Shown here piece by piece: positions 18,123 through 26,918 of a DNA stretch of 64,000 nucleotides. The stretch's first letter is position 1. Each line of letters begins with the position of its first letter. The notes below the pieces were generated by a model. The model worked only from the letters and a program-made list of their open reading frames with translations, did no database searches and was not told the DNA's origin. The position numbers and the translations under genes are program-made. Origin of the DNA: CAVXNP01 sp963763305 (GTDB lineage: Bacteria > Pseudomonadota > Gammaproteobacteria > Xanthomonadales > Rhodanobacteraceae); NCBI GenBank assembly GCA_963763305.1, contig CAVXNP010000001.1, forward strand, positions 186,001-250,000. Reading direction: 5' to 3'.

Positions 18123-18353
18123 ATGCAACAACTTGATTTCGAAATCGAACCCGACCACGACTACGTGGAGTTGAACCAGTTGCTCAAGCTCAGCGGCCTG
18201 TGCGACAGCGGCGGCGCCGGCAAGGCCATCGTGGCCAGCGGTGCGGTACGTGTCGACGGCCAGCGCGAGCTGCGCAAGACCTGCAAGATCCACGCAGGCC
18301 AGGTGGTGGACCTGGGCGAGACCCGAATCCGGGTGCTGCGCAACGACGGATGA
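18123..18353 (+). CDS. S4-like RNA-binding protein (YbcJ family)
   Basis: 76-residue single S4-type domain: VELNQLLKLSGLCDSGGAGKAIVASGAV followed by VDGQRELRKTCKI and AGQVVDLG. This is the compact YbcJ family, thought to bind RNA. The ATG at 18123 gives MQQLDFEIEP. Transcribed divergently from folC. No partner gene is evident. Confidence 0.88.
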   Translation: MQQLDFEIEPDHDYVELNQLLKLSGLCDSGGAGKAIVASGAVRVDGQRELRKTCKIHAGQVVDLGETRIRVLRNDG

Positions 18354-18487
18354 GCACGCGCCGGGAGCCAGACTCACACAGGTAACCGGACGCAGGAAAC
18401 GGCGAACAGCTGGATGAGCGGCCGGCCTGCATCCATGGCGAGGACCGGCCCGTAGCTTGGTGTCGATTCTTTGCCGGAGGTCCGCGC

Positions 18488-19198
18488 ATGTCCCGTTCCC
18501 GTCAGCTCCTGCTAACCGCCCTGGCCAGCGCCCTGATGCTGACCGGTCTGAGTGCCTGTCACCCCGCCGCAGCCAGCGCCGACCCGGTGTCCCTGCCCGC
18601 GCCGCGGACCGACCCGGCACCGGGCCATGCGGGTGAGCAGGTCGCGGTATTTGCCGGTGGCTGTTTCTGGGGCGTCGAGGCGGTGTTCGATCACGTCCGC
18701 GGCGTGCGCCAAGCCTGGTCGGGCTACGCCGGCGGCGATGCGTCCACGGCCCATTACTTTCGCGTCGGCATGGGCAATACCGGTCATGCCGAATCGGTGA
18801 AGGTCGCCTACGATCCGGCCCAGGTGAGTTACGGCCAACTGCTGCAGGTGTTCTTCTCGGTGGCCCACGACCCGACCCAGCTGAACCGCCAAGGCCCCGA
18901 CCGGGGCAGCCAGTACCGCTCGGTGGTGTTCTACGCCAACGCGCAGCAGCAACAGGTGGCCAACGCCTATATCGCGCAATTGACCTCCAGCCACGCGTTT
19001 GCCCGCCCGATCGTGACGCAGGTGGTGCCGCTGAGGGGCTTCTACATGGCCGAGTCCTACCACCAGAACTACGCCAGCGAGCACCCGGACGATCGCTACA
19101 TCGCCGTCAACGACGCGCCCAAGCTGGTCCACCTGCAGCAAGCCTTCCCTTCCCTGTACCGTGCTCCGGCCGAGGTGGTGCGCGTACAACTGCACTGA
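18488..19198 (+). CDS. msrA: peptide-methionine (S)-S-oxide reductase, exported lipoprotein
   Basis: Reduces methionine-S-sulfoxide in proteins. The 236 residues start with a type II signal, LTGLSAC at 18-24, so Cys24 is the probable lipid attachment site. The MsrA domain begins near 50 with the catalytic GGCFWG (Cys59), then GYAGGDASTAHY, GHAESVKVAYDP and ESYHQNYASEHPDDRYI. A GGAGG site precedes the ATG. A stand-alone MsrA anchored in the envelope is less common than cytoplasmic MsrA or periplasmic MsrPQ; it would repair secreted proteins. Confidence 0.93.
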   Translation: MSRSRQLLLTALASALMLTGLSACHPAAASADPVSLPAPRTDPAPGHAGEQVAVFAGGCFWGVEAVFDHVRGVRQAWSGYAGGDASTAHYFRVGMGNTGHAESVKVAYDPAQVSYGQLLQVFFSVAHDPTQLNRQGPDRGSQYRSVVFYANAQQQQVANAYIAQLTSSHAFARPIVTQVVPLRGFYMAESYHQNYASEHPDDRYIAVNDAPKLVHLQQAFPSLYRAPAEVVRVQLH

Positions 19199-19217
19199 GC
19201 GCGGTCCGCCGGACGGT

Positions 19218-21968
19218 TCAGCCCCGGCGCGGCGGCACCAGGTGCAGGCGGGTCGCGCCGCGGCGGGAATTCGGCCGCAACAGCCGTTCGATCTCCAGCG
19301 GATCGACCGGTCGCGAATACAGGTAGCCCTGCCCTTCGCTGCAGCCGGCCTTGAGCAGGAACTCGTGCTGGTCCTCGTTCTCGATGCCCTCGGCAATCGG
19401 GCAAAGCCCCATGCTCTGGCACAACGCCAGCATCGCCTCGACGATCGCCGCGTCGTTGGCGCTGGTCGGCAGGCCGGCCACGAAGCTCTGGTCGATCTTC
19501 AGGTAGGCGATTGCGGGCAACTTCAGATAGGCCAGCGACGAATAGCCGGTACCGAAGTCGTCGATCGCCACCCCGACCCCCAACGCATCCAGCGCCAGCA
19601 TGGTCCGCTCCATCTCGTCGCCCAGCCGGAGCATGGCGCTTTCGGTGATCTCCAGCAGCAGCCGCTCGGGTGGGATTCCCGTCGTGGCGAGCTTGTGGCG
19701 CACGTCCTGCACGAACGTCGACAAGGCGTACGAACTGGCCGAAACGTTTACCGCAACCCGGATCGGCGGCAGGCCCGCCTCGTCCCAGATCCTGACCTGC
19801 TGGATTGCGGCGCCCAGCACCCACTCGTCGATGTGCCGGATCAGTCCCAGTCCCTCGGCCATCGGGATGAACTCCGCTGGCGGCACGTCGCCGCGCTCCG
19901 GATGCCGCCAGCGCAACAGCGCCTCCACAGCCACAATGCGGCCGCTGTGCAACTCCGTGCTGGGCTGGTAGACCAGCCGGAACTCGTTGCGCGCCAGCGC
20001 CTGGCGCAACTCCGAGGCCAACGCCAGCCGCTTGCGCGCATCGGCCTGCATGATCGGCGAATAGAATCTGTAGGTGTTGCGTTCCAGTGACTTGGCCGCG
20101 TACATGGCGGCATCCGCACTGGCGATCAGCGCCGCCGGGTCGGCGCCGTCGAGCGGATAGCCGGCGATGCCGATACTGGCGCTCAGCACCATCTCGTAGT
20201 CGCCGACCACCAGCGGCTCGCTCAGCGCCGACAACAGCCGTCGAGCCAGCGCACTGGCCTGGTCGCGCGACTCCAGTCGGCCGATCAGCACGGTGAACTC
20301 GTCGCCACCGATGCGCCCCGCCACGTCGCCGTCGCCCAGTTGCTGATTGATCCGCTCGGCCACCCGCGCCAGCAGGCGATCGCCCACCGCGTGGCTGTAG
20401 CTGTCGTTGACCGCCTTGAATGCGTCCAGGTCCACGAACAGCACGGCCGCCGCGGCACGCTCGCTGGCTGCGCTGGCGATCGCCTGGGCGCAGCGGCGCT
20501 CGAACTCGGCCCGGTTCACCAGCCCGGTCAGCGGATCGTGGGCGGCCAGGTACTCCAGCCTTCGTTGATTGGCCTTGGCCGTGCTGATGTTGGTGCATAC
20601 GGCCACGTAGTGCTGCACCTGCTCGTAGCTGTCCCGGATGGCACAGATGCTGAGCATTTCGGGGTAGTCGCTGCCGTCCTTGCGCTGGCTGAGGACCTCG
20701 CCGAGCCAGTTGCCGCCGTTGGCGATCATCTCCCATACCGAGGCCGGCAGTGGCGAACCATCCGGCAGGCGCCGCAGTTCGTCGAACGGTCGCCCCTGCA
20801 GGTCGGCCGAGGTATGCCCGGTGATTGCGGTGTGCGCCGCATTGACCTGCACCACGCGCCGCTGCGCGTCGGCAATGACCACGCCCTCGGCCACGCTGGC
20901 CAGCGCCTCGGCGGCGATGCGCCGCTCCTGCTCCATGGTCAGGCGCTCCGATACGTCGCGAATGATCGCCTGGCGCACCTGCCGCTCACCCCAGCGCACC
21001 AGGCTGCTCTGTGCCTCGGCCGGCCGTATCGCTCCGTGAGGGCCGCGCAGCACCCCCGTGGCGGTACCCTGGGCATGAGGCCGATCGGATTCGAACAGCT
21101 CGCCGAAACTGCGGCCGAGCAGCACCGAATGATCGGCGCCGACCCATTCCAGCGCCTTGCGGTTGGCGTCCAGAATCCGCCCGTCGTCTTCGTCGACCAT
21201 CACGATCGCATCCGCCGCGCTGTCGAACAACAAGCGGTAGCGCTCCTCGGTGCCCCGGATGCTGGACAGCACGCGCCGTGCCATCCACAGCCAGAGCAGC
21301 AGCGCGATGCACGCAGCAACCACCACGCTGCCAAACAGCACGCGCCCGACCCACGTCGCGCCGCGCGCGATCTCCAGCGAAAACAGCTTGCTTCGCGGCT
21401 CGATGAAGTCGTTCAGGGCCGCCACCCTGGCGCGCTCGCGGGCAATGTCCCGCGACGAGGGAGCGCCTTTGGCATAGGACGCTTCCAGCCGGTCGGCGAT
21501 CGCGTCCAGCTCAACCAGCTGGTCGTCCACCGAGTGCCAGGCCCGCACCGCCTCGCGCATGTGCGGTACGGCGGAGAAGTGGTCGAGCATGAAAATCATG
21601 CCGGGAACCGCTGAGGGGATCACGGTCGCCTGGCCGAAAGCATCCGCCACGGCGGCACGATCGTAATGATGGGTACCGATCTGGTCGCGCGCCCAGCGGT
21701 CCGAGGCCAGCAACGCCTGGTTGCGCCGGAAAGCGGCCAGGTAGCTGGCGTCGCCATTGAGGGCATAGGCGTTCAGATCGATCACCGCCTGTTTTTGCGC
21801 CTTGGACCAGACACTCTCGCCGTTGAGGAAACCGGCGAGAGTCACTTGCACCTGCAATGCCCCCCAGGTAAAGGCCAGGATCAACGCAACAGCCAACACC
21901 ACAGCATAAGCCAGAGGCCGAAGACGCCTGGTCAGTGGCTGTTGCAATGTGGTCCCAGCGATAGGCAT
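19218..21968 (-). CDS. membrane GGDEF/EAL diguanylate cyclase-phosphodiesterase with PAS domains
   Basis: 916 residues: anchor at about 19-40, periplasmic helical sensor 41-205, second anchor 207-231, PAS 243-345, PAS 355-465, GGDEF 475-635, EAL 650-905. GGDEF is intact (GRIGGDEF, 551-558) but the allosteric I-site Arg is replaced (Gly545 with Asp548), so product inhibition through this site is unlikely. EAL is intact (VEALLRW 681-687, DDFGTGYSSLAYLK, EGIEN). Both activities are therefore possible. It is convergent with msrA; no dedicated partner is visible. Confidence 0.93.
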   Translation of the reverse strand: MPIAGTTLQQPLTRRLRPLAYAVVLAVALILAFTWGALQVQVTLAGFLNGESVWSKAQKQAVIDLNAYALNGDASYLAAFRRNQALLASDRWARDQIGTHHYDRAAVADAFGQATVIPSAVPGMIFMLDHFSAVPHMREAVRAWHSVDDQLVELDAIADRLEASYAKGAPSSRDIARERARVAALNDFIEPRSKLFSLEIARGATWVGRVLFGSVVVAACIALLLWLWMARRVLSSIRGTEERYRLLFDSAADAIVMVDEDDGRILDANRKALEWVGADHSVLLGRSFGELFESDRPHAQGTATGVLRGPHGAIRPAEAQSSLVRWGERQVRQAIIRDVSERLTMEQERRIAAEALASVAEGVVIADAQRRVVQVNAAHTAITGHTSADLQGRPFDELRRLPDGSPLPASVWEMIANGGNWLGEVLSQRKDGSDYPEMLSICAIRDSYEQVQHYVAVCTNISTAKANQRRLEYLAAHDPLTGLVNRAEFERRCAQAIASAASERAAAAVLFVDLDAFKAVNDSYSHAVGDRLLARVAERINQQLGDGDVAGRIGGDEFTVLIGRLESRDQASALARRLLSALSEPLVVGDYEMVLSASIGIAGYPLDGADPAALIASADAAMYAAKSLERNTYRFYSPIMQADARKRLALASELRQALARNEFRLVYQPSTELHSGRIVAVEALLRWRHPERGDVPPAEFIPMAEGLGLIRHIDEWVLGAAIQQVRIWDEAGLPPIRVAVNVSASSYALSTFVQDVRHKLATTGIPPERLLLEITESAMLRLGDEMERTMLALDALGVGVAIDDFGTGYSSLAYLKLPAIAYLKIDQSFVAGLPTSANDAAIVEAMLALCQSMGLCPIAEGIENEDQHEFLLKAGCSEGQGYLYSRPVDPLEIERLLRPNSRRGATRLHLVPPRRG

Positions 21969-22032
21969 CCGGCTCTATTCCTAACTGATGCACGGGTGTT
22001 CTGCCAACCCGCCGCTACCCGAAGCCATGGCT

Positions 22033-22809
22033 TCAGGCAGCAACGCCGCTGGCCTCATGCTCCCCGTGCCGGGCATCGATACAGCGGTCCAGCGTGATGC
22101 TCATGCTGGTATAACTGCGTCGGATGCACTCGGCCAAGTGCCTCACGTCATCGGCAGATGGAGATATTCCCTTGAGCGTGCACACGATTTCCAGCGCCTC
22201 CCAGGGATGGGTGTCGTCGTAAGCGGCGTGCAATTGAAGCCAGCGTAAGCTCTGGATCCGTTTTTCGGCAGGCAGGCTGCGGGCATATGTCACACTTTGG
22301 TAGATGGATTGGGCCCATTCCCCCGTTACGCCCTCCACTGCGTAGTTGGTGGCGGCGATTCCCGCAGCCAGGGTGTCCGCCGCGGTAACCTCCTCGCACC
22401 ATTGCGCCAGTGCCTGGGACCCTTCCGGAACCGATCCATGCAGCACATCCTGCCGCGTCACGCCGGCGCCCTCGGCCCAGTTCAACCAGTGGTCGGCGTG
22501 ATTCTGCTCCACCCGTATGTTGCGTACCAGCCAGCGCCTGGCCATGTTGTCCCCCTTGCTGCGCCCATAACGGGTCTTCAGCAGGCTGTGCGCCATGTAG
22601 GCCGGAAACCGCTCGATCACCGGCCAGACGCCCGCCATGAACCGCCGGGTCGCCTCATGACCCAGTTGCGCATGGCGCATCATCTCCCAAACCTGGTGTC
22701 GAAGCACCTGTTGGCGTGAATCCTCGCATCCATGCACCATCTCCTGCGCCCAGGCCGGATAGCTGGCCAACTCGGTCAGCGGGCCAGTGCGTTGAAAGCA
22801 TTCGCTCAT
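22033..22809 (-). CDS. heme-oxygenase-fold metalloprotein (TenA/PqqC-like)
   Basis: 258-residue all-helical protein starting at ATG 22809 with a GAGGAG site. Candidate metal ligands are E101, H104/H107 (VEQNHADHW), E159 (YAVEG), and H194-x3-D198-x2-H201 (LHAAYDDTH). The last motif and the spacing between clusters resemble the diiron oxidases of the heme-oxygenase-like superfamily (CADD type) rather than TenA or PqqC. Databases usually call such proteins TenA-family or iron-containing redox enzyme. The substrate is unknown. It is alone on its strand, facing the GGDEF/EAL gene start. Confidence 0.72.
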   Translation of the reverse strand: MSECFQRTGPLTELASYPAWAQEMVHGCEDSRQQVLRHQVWEMMRHAQLGHEATRRFMAGVWPVIERFPAYMAHSLLKTRYGRSKGDNMARRWLVRNIRVEQNHADHWLNWAEGAGVTRQDVLHGSVPEGSQALAQWCEEVTAADTLAAGIAATNYAVEGVTGEWAQSIYQSVTYARSLPAEKRIQSLRWLQLHAAYDDTHPWEALEIVCTLKGISPSADDVRHLAECIRRSYTSMSITLDRCIDARHGEHEASGVAA

Positions 22810-23188
22810 GAACTTCTCCTCGGGTTGTCGCTGCGTCGAACGGCAGCCGAAGGCCGCCATCTCCGGCATCGCAGCCATGCCGTAAGCCTGGAGGGACGTA
22901 ATCCAACCCGATCCGCGGCCACGCCCCGGCACACGGGCGACTGTGCCGGCGGGTGGAACGGCCTTGCCGGAACGGCGGACACCCCAAGGTAGACCGCCTA
23001 TCCCGCTCCGGCATGGCAGCGCGCGCGGCCCCATCGGTGCACCTTCGAACCGGTCGCCCGCCAGGTCAAGAAAGCCCGGGGCTGGCGCCCGCGGGCAAAT
23101 CCGCCTGTCGCCGGCTTCCCGCCGGTTGGCGTTATCCTCGGGCGCTGCCCGCCAGCCCCCATCGACATCGCCTCGCAGGAGCGAACCG
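22810..23188. other. 379-base divergent intergenic region
   Basis: Lies between the start of the heme-oxygenase-fold gene (minus) and the HAD phosphatase gene (plus). It should hold both promoters, but no clear -35/-10 pair, palindrome or riboswitch-like fold stood out by eye. The GTG start of the HAD gene has a GGAG site at 23178-23181. Confidence 0.4.
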
Positions 23189-23860
23189 GTGAAGTATCCC
23201 TGGATCTTGTTCGACGCCGACGACACGCTGTTCCACTTCGATGCCTACCAGGGGCTGAAGCGGATGTTTTCCGGCCTGCAGGTGGTCTTCGATGAGGACG
23301 ACTACATCCGCTACCAGCAGATCAACAAGCCGCTATGGGTCGACTACCAGGCTGGCCGGATCAGTGCCACGGACTTGCAGGTCACCCGCTTTTCCGAATG
23401 GGCCGCCCGGCTGGCGATGGACGCAGCCCATCTGAACAGCCGCTTCCTGGCAGCGATGGCCGAAACCTGCACCCTGCTCCCGGGCGCTGCCGAGCTGGTG
23501 CGCGGGCTGCGCGGCAAGGCGATGCTGGGCATCATCACCAACGGCTTTACCGAACTGCAAACCGCACGCCTGTTGCGCACTGGACTGCATGATGCCTTCG
23601 CCACGGTGGTGATTTCCGAACAGGTGGGCGTCGCCAAACCCGACCGGCGCATCTTCGACCATGCGCTGGCATTGATGGACGATCCGCCGCGCGAACAGGT
23701 GCTGATGATCGGCGACAACCCGCACTCGGACATCCGGGGCGGCCTGGCGGCAGGCATTCACACCTGCTGGTTCAACCCGTCAGGCCACGCCGCGCCAGAC
23801 GGCATCCGGCCGCACTACCAGGTGTCGCACCTGTCCGAACTGGACTCGCTGGTACGGTAG
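23189..23860 (+). CDS. HAD-IA family nucleotidase/phosphatase (YjjG-like)
   Basis: 223-residue haloacid dehalogenase phosphatase. Motif I FDADDTLFHFD (8-18), motif II IITNGF, motif III with Lys in VAKPDRRIFDHAL, motif IV MIGDNPHSDIRGGLAAG. The layout and the C-terminal TCWFNPSG match YjjG, a pyrimidine nucleotidase that removes non-canonical nucleoside monophosphates. GTG 23189 with GGAG 7 bases upstream is the start; no ATG precedes motif I. Confidence 0.88.
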   Translation: MKYPWILFDADDTLFHFDAYQGLKRMFSGLQVVFDEDDYIRYQQINKPLWVDYQAGRISATDLQVTRFSEWAARLAMDAAHLNSRFLAAMAETCTLLPGAAELVRGLRGKAMLGIITNGFTELQTARLLRTGLHDAFATVVISEQVGVAKPDRRIFDHALALMDDPPREQVLMIGDNPHSDIRGGLAAGIHTCWFNPSGHAAPDGIRPHYQVSHLSELDSLVR

Positions 23861-23979
23861 CGGGGATCCGCCGGGCATGACGCGGTCGAGGCGATCGGGC
23901 GGCGACGTCCCGCCATCGCCGCCCGCACGCAGGCGACCTGCCGGACACACCAGGCAGGCCGCAACCCACCAGCTTTCAC

Positions 23980-25380
23980 CTACGGCAGGGAAGATGCCGA
24001 CGTCTCCACACGCAGCGCGCCGATGCTGATCACCGCCCCCCGCCGCGGCTGGCTCGAACCGTTGGCCCGCACGAACGAAACGGACAGCGTATCCAGATTG
24101 TCCGGCCAGTCCGCCCGCATGGCCTCGGTAGCGGGAAACACCAGTTGCACCGGCGTGGCAGCCATTGCCTTGTGGTGGCCCATCTGGCCACCGCCCATCT
24201 GGGTGCGCATCCGGGCAGCCGCGATCTCGAACGGCCCGACCATTCCCAGCAGCAGCTTCCGTCCGCTTGCGGGCAGATCTGCCTGCGCCGGCAGATTGAT
24301 GTAGACGCGGTAGAAATAGCCGCCTTTCTGTCCCAGCGCGGTGAGCTTCACATCGTCGAGCACCACGCGGATGGCGTCGTTCGCCGGCGCCGCACTGGCC
24401 GGCTGCAGAAGCAGCGAGCGAATCTGCCCGCGGCTGGCTGGATCGAGCAGTACCTCGACCCGGATCGAGCGCTCGTCCAGAACCAGCGGCTGCCCCTGCC
24501 CGGCGGTCACCGTCTGCACGGCGGTGGGGGTCGCTGGCGTCTGCAACGCAAACGCGCCGATGGCCGCCGGATAGGTCGCACCCGGGAGCGAACCGGGCAG
24601 GACCAGGTTGTCGTATACGTAGCCCAGCCTCGTGGTGGCGTAGGTCTTCCGGCGAGGCAAGGTCGGCAGCGCCGCACCGTAGCTGAAATCGCCGGCCCAG
24701 TAGCTGTTGGTGGTCGCCGGCATCCGGCGTCCATTGCCCGCCGCCACCCATGCCGCCCACAGCCGGTCGATATTGGCATGGTGCAACCAGAACAACGGAT
24801 CCAGCGGCGAGGCCATGGTGTTCATGATGCCGCCCACCAGGTTGTGCACGGGGTTGTGCGGGCGGGCCTCCAGCAGCGGCTCGAACGCGTCCGGCTTGCC
24901 CCGCGGAAAGCGGATGATGATGTCGGCAAACGGGTCCAGGCTGAGCGCCTCTGCCACGTTGTCGCCAGTGCGGTTGTTGCGCCACAGCGGCGAAGTATTG
25001 TCGAGAAACTCCGCGGGTACCGTGGGATCGGTGTAGTAGTCCCAATACGGCAGCACCAGGGTGGGATCGGCGGAAACGTTGCGCAACTGCGTTTCGAAAC
25101 TCTTGAGAAAGCCCCGATGCCAGGCCAGGAAATAGGGCAGCCCATGCGGGCACAGTTGCTGGTGCACGGCCGACCAATAGGACCAGCTCGCAGGGTCGGC
25201 GGAGTTCTTGTTCGCCTTCATGGACGCAATCGCGTTCAGCAGCGAGCTGTAGGCAGGGCTCGCGCAGAACACCTGCCAGCTCGGCCGCACCTGGACCGTC
25301 TGGGCCCAGGCAACACGCGTGACCAGGGGCGCCAGCGCCACGGAGAGCGACGCCTGCAAAAACTGTCTTCGAGTAATCAT
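23980..25380 (-). CDS. Tat-exported tyrosinase-family copper oxidase
   Basis: 466-residue polyphenol oxidase. The twin-arginine signal TRRQFLQASLSVALAPLV (3-20) is cut near AWA. Copper A histidines are H73, H79 and H88 (HQQLCPHGLPYFLAWH); copper B histidines are H175, H179 and H200/H201 (HNPVH, then FWLHHANIDRLW). A beta-rich C-terminal domain (about 290-466) resembles that of plant and bacterial polyphenol oxidases and may shield the active site. The ATG has an AGGAG site. Likely periplasmic oxidation of phenols; a Met/His-rich RMRTQMGGGQMGHHK patch may help bind copper. Confidence 0.92.
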   Translation of the reverse strand: MITRRQFLQASLSVALAPLVTRVAWAQTVQVRPSWQVFCASPAYSSLLNAIASMKANKNSADPASWSYWSAVHQQLCPHGLPYFLAWHRGFLKSFETQLRNVSADPTLVLPYWDYYTDPTVPAEFLDNTSPLWRNNRTGDNVAEALSLDPFADIIIRFPRGKPDAFEPLLEARPHNPVHNLVGGIMNTMASPLDPLFWLHHANIDRLWAAWVAAGNGRRMPATTNSYWAGDFSYGAALPTLPRRKTYATTRLGYVYDNLVLPGSLPGATYPAAIGAFALQTPATPTAVQTVTAGQGQPLVLDERSIRVEVLLDPASRGQIRSLLLQPASAAPANDAIRVVLDDVKLTALGQKGGYFYRVYINLPAQADLPASGRKLLLGMVGPFEIAAARMRTQMGGGQMGHHKAMAATPVQLVFPATEAMRADWPDNLDTLSVSFVRANGSSQPRRGAVISIGALRVETSASSLP

Positions 25381-25787
25381 CACGGTACTCCTGATCGCAT
25401 GACTGGCACACCGGAGATCCCCGCCGACCACCGGGCACATCACCGCGTCCGAAGCGTCACCGGTTAAATAACGCGGGGCCGAGGGCGTGGAATCCTTGCG
25501 CGTTTGCAACCCGGATATCCGTCGTTCCGCGTGCTGGCGCGTGCAGAGCAAAGCGCCAGCGGCGTGATCACCCGGTGACGCCCTCGCACGCCTTGCGAAC
25601 GCTGGATTCCGGAGCGGCGAACCCGGCCGCCGGCCCCGCAGCAGCAAGGGCAAGGCGGCCTGACGCGGCGGTCGGCGGTCCGCGCACTGCCGGGCGTCTG
25701 CGGCAGGCCGATCGCCCCTGAATCTGAGGAGAAGTCCCAGACCGCGCAAAAGGTGTCTGATCGGACCTTTGCAGAGGGAGGCAAGGA
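25381..25787. other. 407-base intergenic region before the YbdK-type ligase
   Basis: Divergent gap between the tyrosinase (minus) and the carboxylate-amine ligase (plus). The only clear structure is the inverted repeat at 25746-25772. A TTAAATAA patch at 25465-25472 is the only AT-rich spot and could belong to the tyrosinase promoter. No gene-like frame with a ribosome site was found here. Confidence 0.4.
25746..25772 (+). promoter_or_regulatory. inverted repeat just upstream of the YbdK-type gene
   Basis: GCAAAAGGT and ACCTTTGC form arms of 8 pairs with one bulged A around a 10-base centre. It ends 15 bases before the ATG at 25788 and directly abuts the GGGAGG ribosome site. It could be a repressor operator or an RNA hairpin affecting translation. 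Nothing in the window identifies the regulator. Confidence 0.4.
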
Positions 25788-26918
25788 ATGATCACGCTGG
25801 GTATCGAAGAGGAAGTCCAGGTCGTCGACCCGGACGGTGAGCTGGTTCCACACGACTTCTCGTCCGGCGGGCAGCTGCAGAGCACCGAGGGCATGCTCGA
25901 CCGGGAAATCCATCGTTGCGTGATCGAACTGAAGACGCGCATCTGTCACAACGTAGAGGAGCTGATCGCGGCGCTGGGCAGCCTTCGGCGGCTGGCACGG
26001 CAGCGGGCCGCCGCGCAGGGACAGCAGATCATCATCGCCGGCATGCATCCGACCGCGCGATGGCAGGCACAGTCGATGCACGAGGATGGAGAATCTTTCG
26101 CCCACTACGCCCGGCTGATCGACGAGTACCAGGACGTGGCGCGCAGCGCCTTCAGCTTCGGCATGCACCTGCACCTGGGCTTCGCCGCGGGTACGCCGCG
26201 AGTGGCGATCATGGACCGGTTGCGACACGTACTGCCACAGGTGCTGGCGTTGTCGGCCAGCTCGCCTTTTTTTGAGGGACGCGATACCGGCCTGCAGTCC
26301 TGGCGACACAGCCTGCTCGACCGCTACCCGCGCATGGGCACTCCCGACGTCTGGGGCGACGAGCAGGCCTATCAGGCACACCTGGAACGACTGCGCCGGA
26401 TCGGTTGCCTGCGGCCGGACCAGGGTCTGTGGCAGGACATCCGCCTGCACCACACGTACGGCACCCTGGAAGTGCGGATCATGGACAGCCACCCGGATCT
26501 GACACGGATCGCGCTCATCGCGACACTGCTGCGCTGGGAAGCGCAAACCCTGGAGCTGGAACTGCGATCGGGCCGACCCGGTGCGGTGTGGACCCGTGCG
26601 TGCATCGACGAGAACAAGTGGCGTGCGCGCCGTCATGGCCTGGCTGCGAGCTGGATCGACTGGGATCGGGACCGCACCTGCGACAGTCACACTTTGTTCG
26701 CCCAATGGTGGTCGCGCATCGCGTGCCGTGCAGAGAGCGCCATCGAACGTGCCTACTGGGAACGCCAGTTGGCCGACGCGCTGGACCAGGGCAGCTTCGC
26801 CCAGGCGTTGAGGCGGCGCGCCCGCGAGGACGGCGACTGGCGCCACACGTTGCGCTGGATGATGGACCGCGAACGGGACGCCCCCCTGCCCCTCGCCCAC
26901 GCGGAGGGATGGCGATGA
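25788..26918 (+). CDS. YbdK-type carboxylate-amine ligase (GCS2 family)
   Basis: 376-residue member of the glutamate-cysteine-ligase type 2 superfamily, which joins a carboxylate (usually glutamate gamma-carboxyl) to an amine with ATP. It begins ITLGIEEEVQVVD (metal/ATP glutamates), then VIELKTRICHN, GMHPTARW, FSFGMHLHLGF and TYGTLEVRIMDSHPDL, the conserved C-terminal Arg region. The GGGAGG site is near ideal. Its stop overlaps the ATG of the next gene (ATGA), so the two proteins should act together. E. coli YbdK has weak ligase activity; the real substrates are unknown. Confidence 0.88.
   Translation: MITLGIEEEVQVVDPDGELVPHDFSSGGQLQSTEGMLDREIHRCVIELKTRICHNVEELIAALGSLRRLARQRAAAQGQQIIIAGMHPTARWQAQSMHEDGESFAHYARLIDEYQDVARSAFSFGMHLHLGFAAGTPRVAIMDRLRHVLPQVLALSASSPFFEGRDTGLQSWRHSLLDRYPRMGTPDVWGDEQAYQAHLERLRRIGCLRPDQGLWQDIRLHHTYGTLEVRIMDSHPDLTRIALIATLLRWEAQTLELELRSGRPGAVWTRACIDENKWRARRHGLAASWIDWDRDRTCDSHTLFAQWWSRIACRAESAIERAYWERQLADALDQGSFAQALRRRAREDGDWRHTLRWMMDRERDAPLPLAHAEGWR

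Noticed and set aside
26266..26273. Seven-T run inside the YbdK-type gene as a possible frameshift or terminator
   Set aside because: The frame stays intact across it and encodes the conserved SPFFEGRD; no hairpin precedes it.
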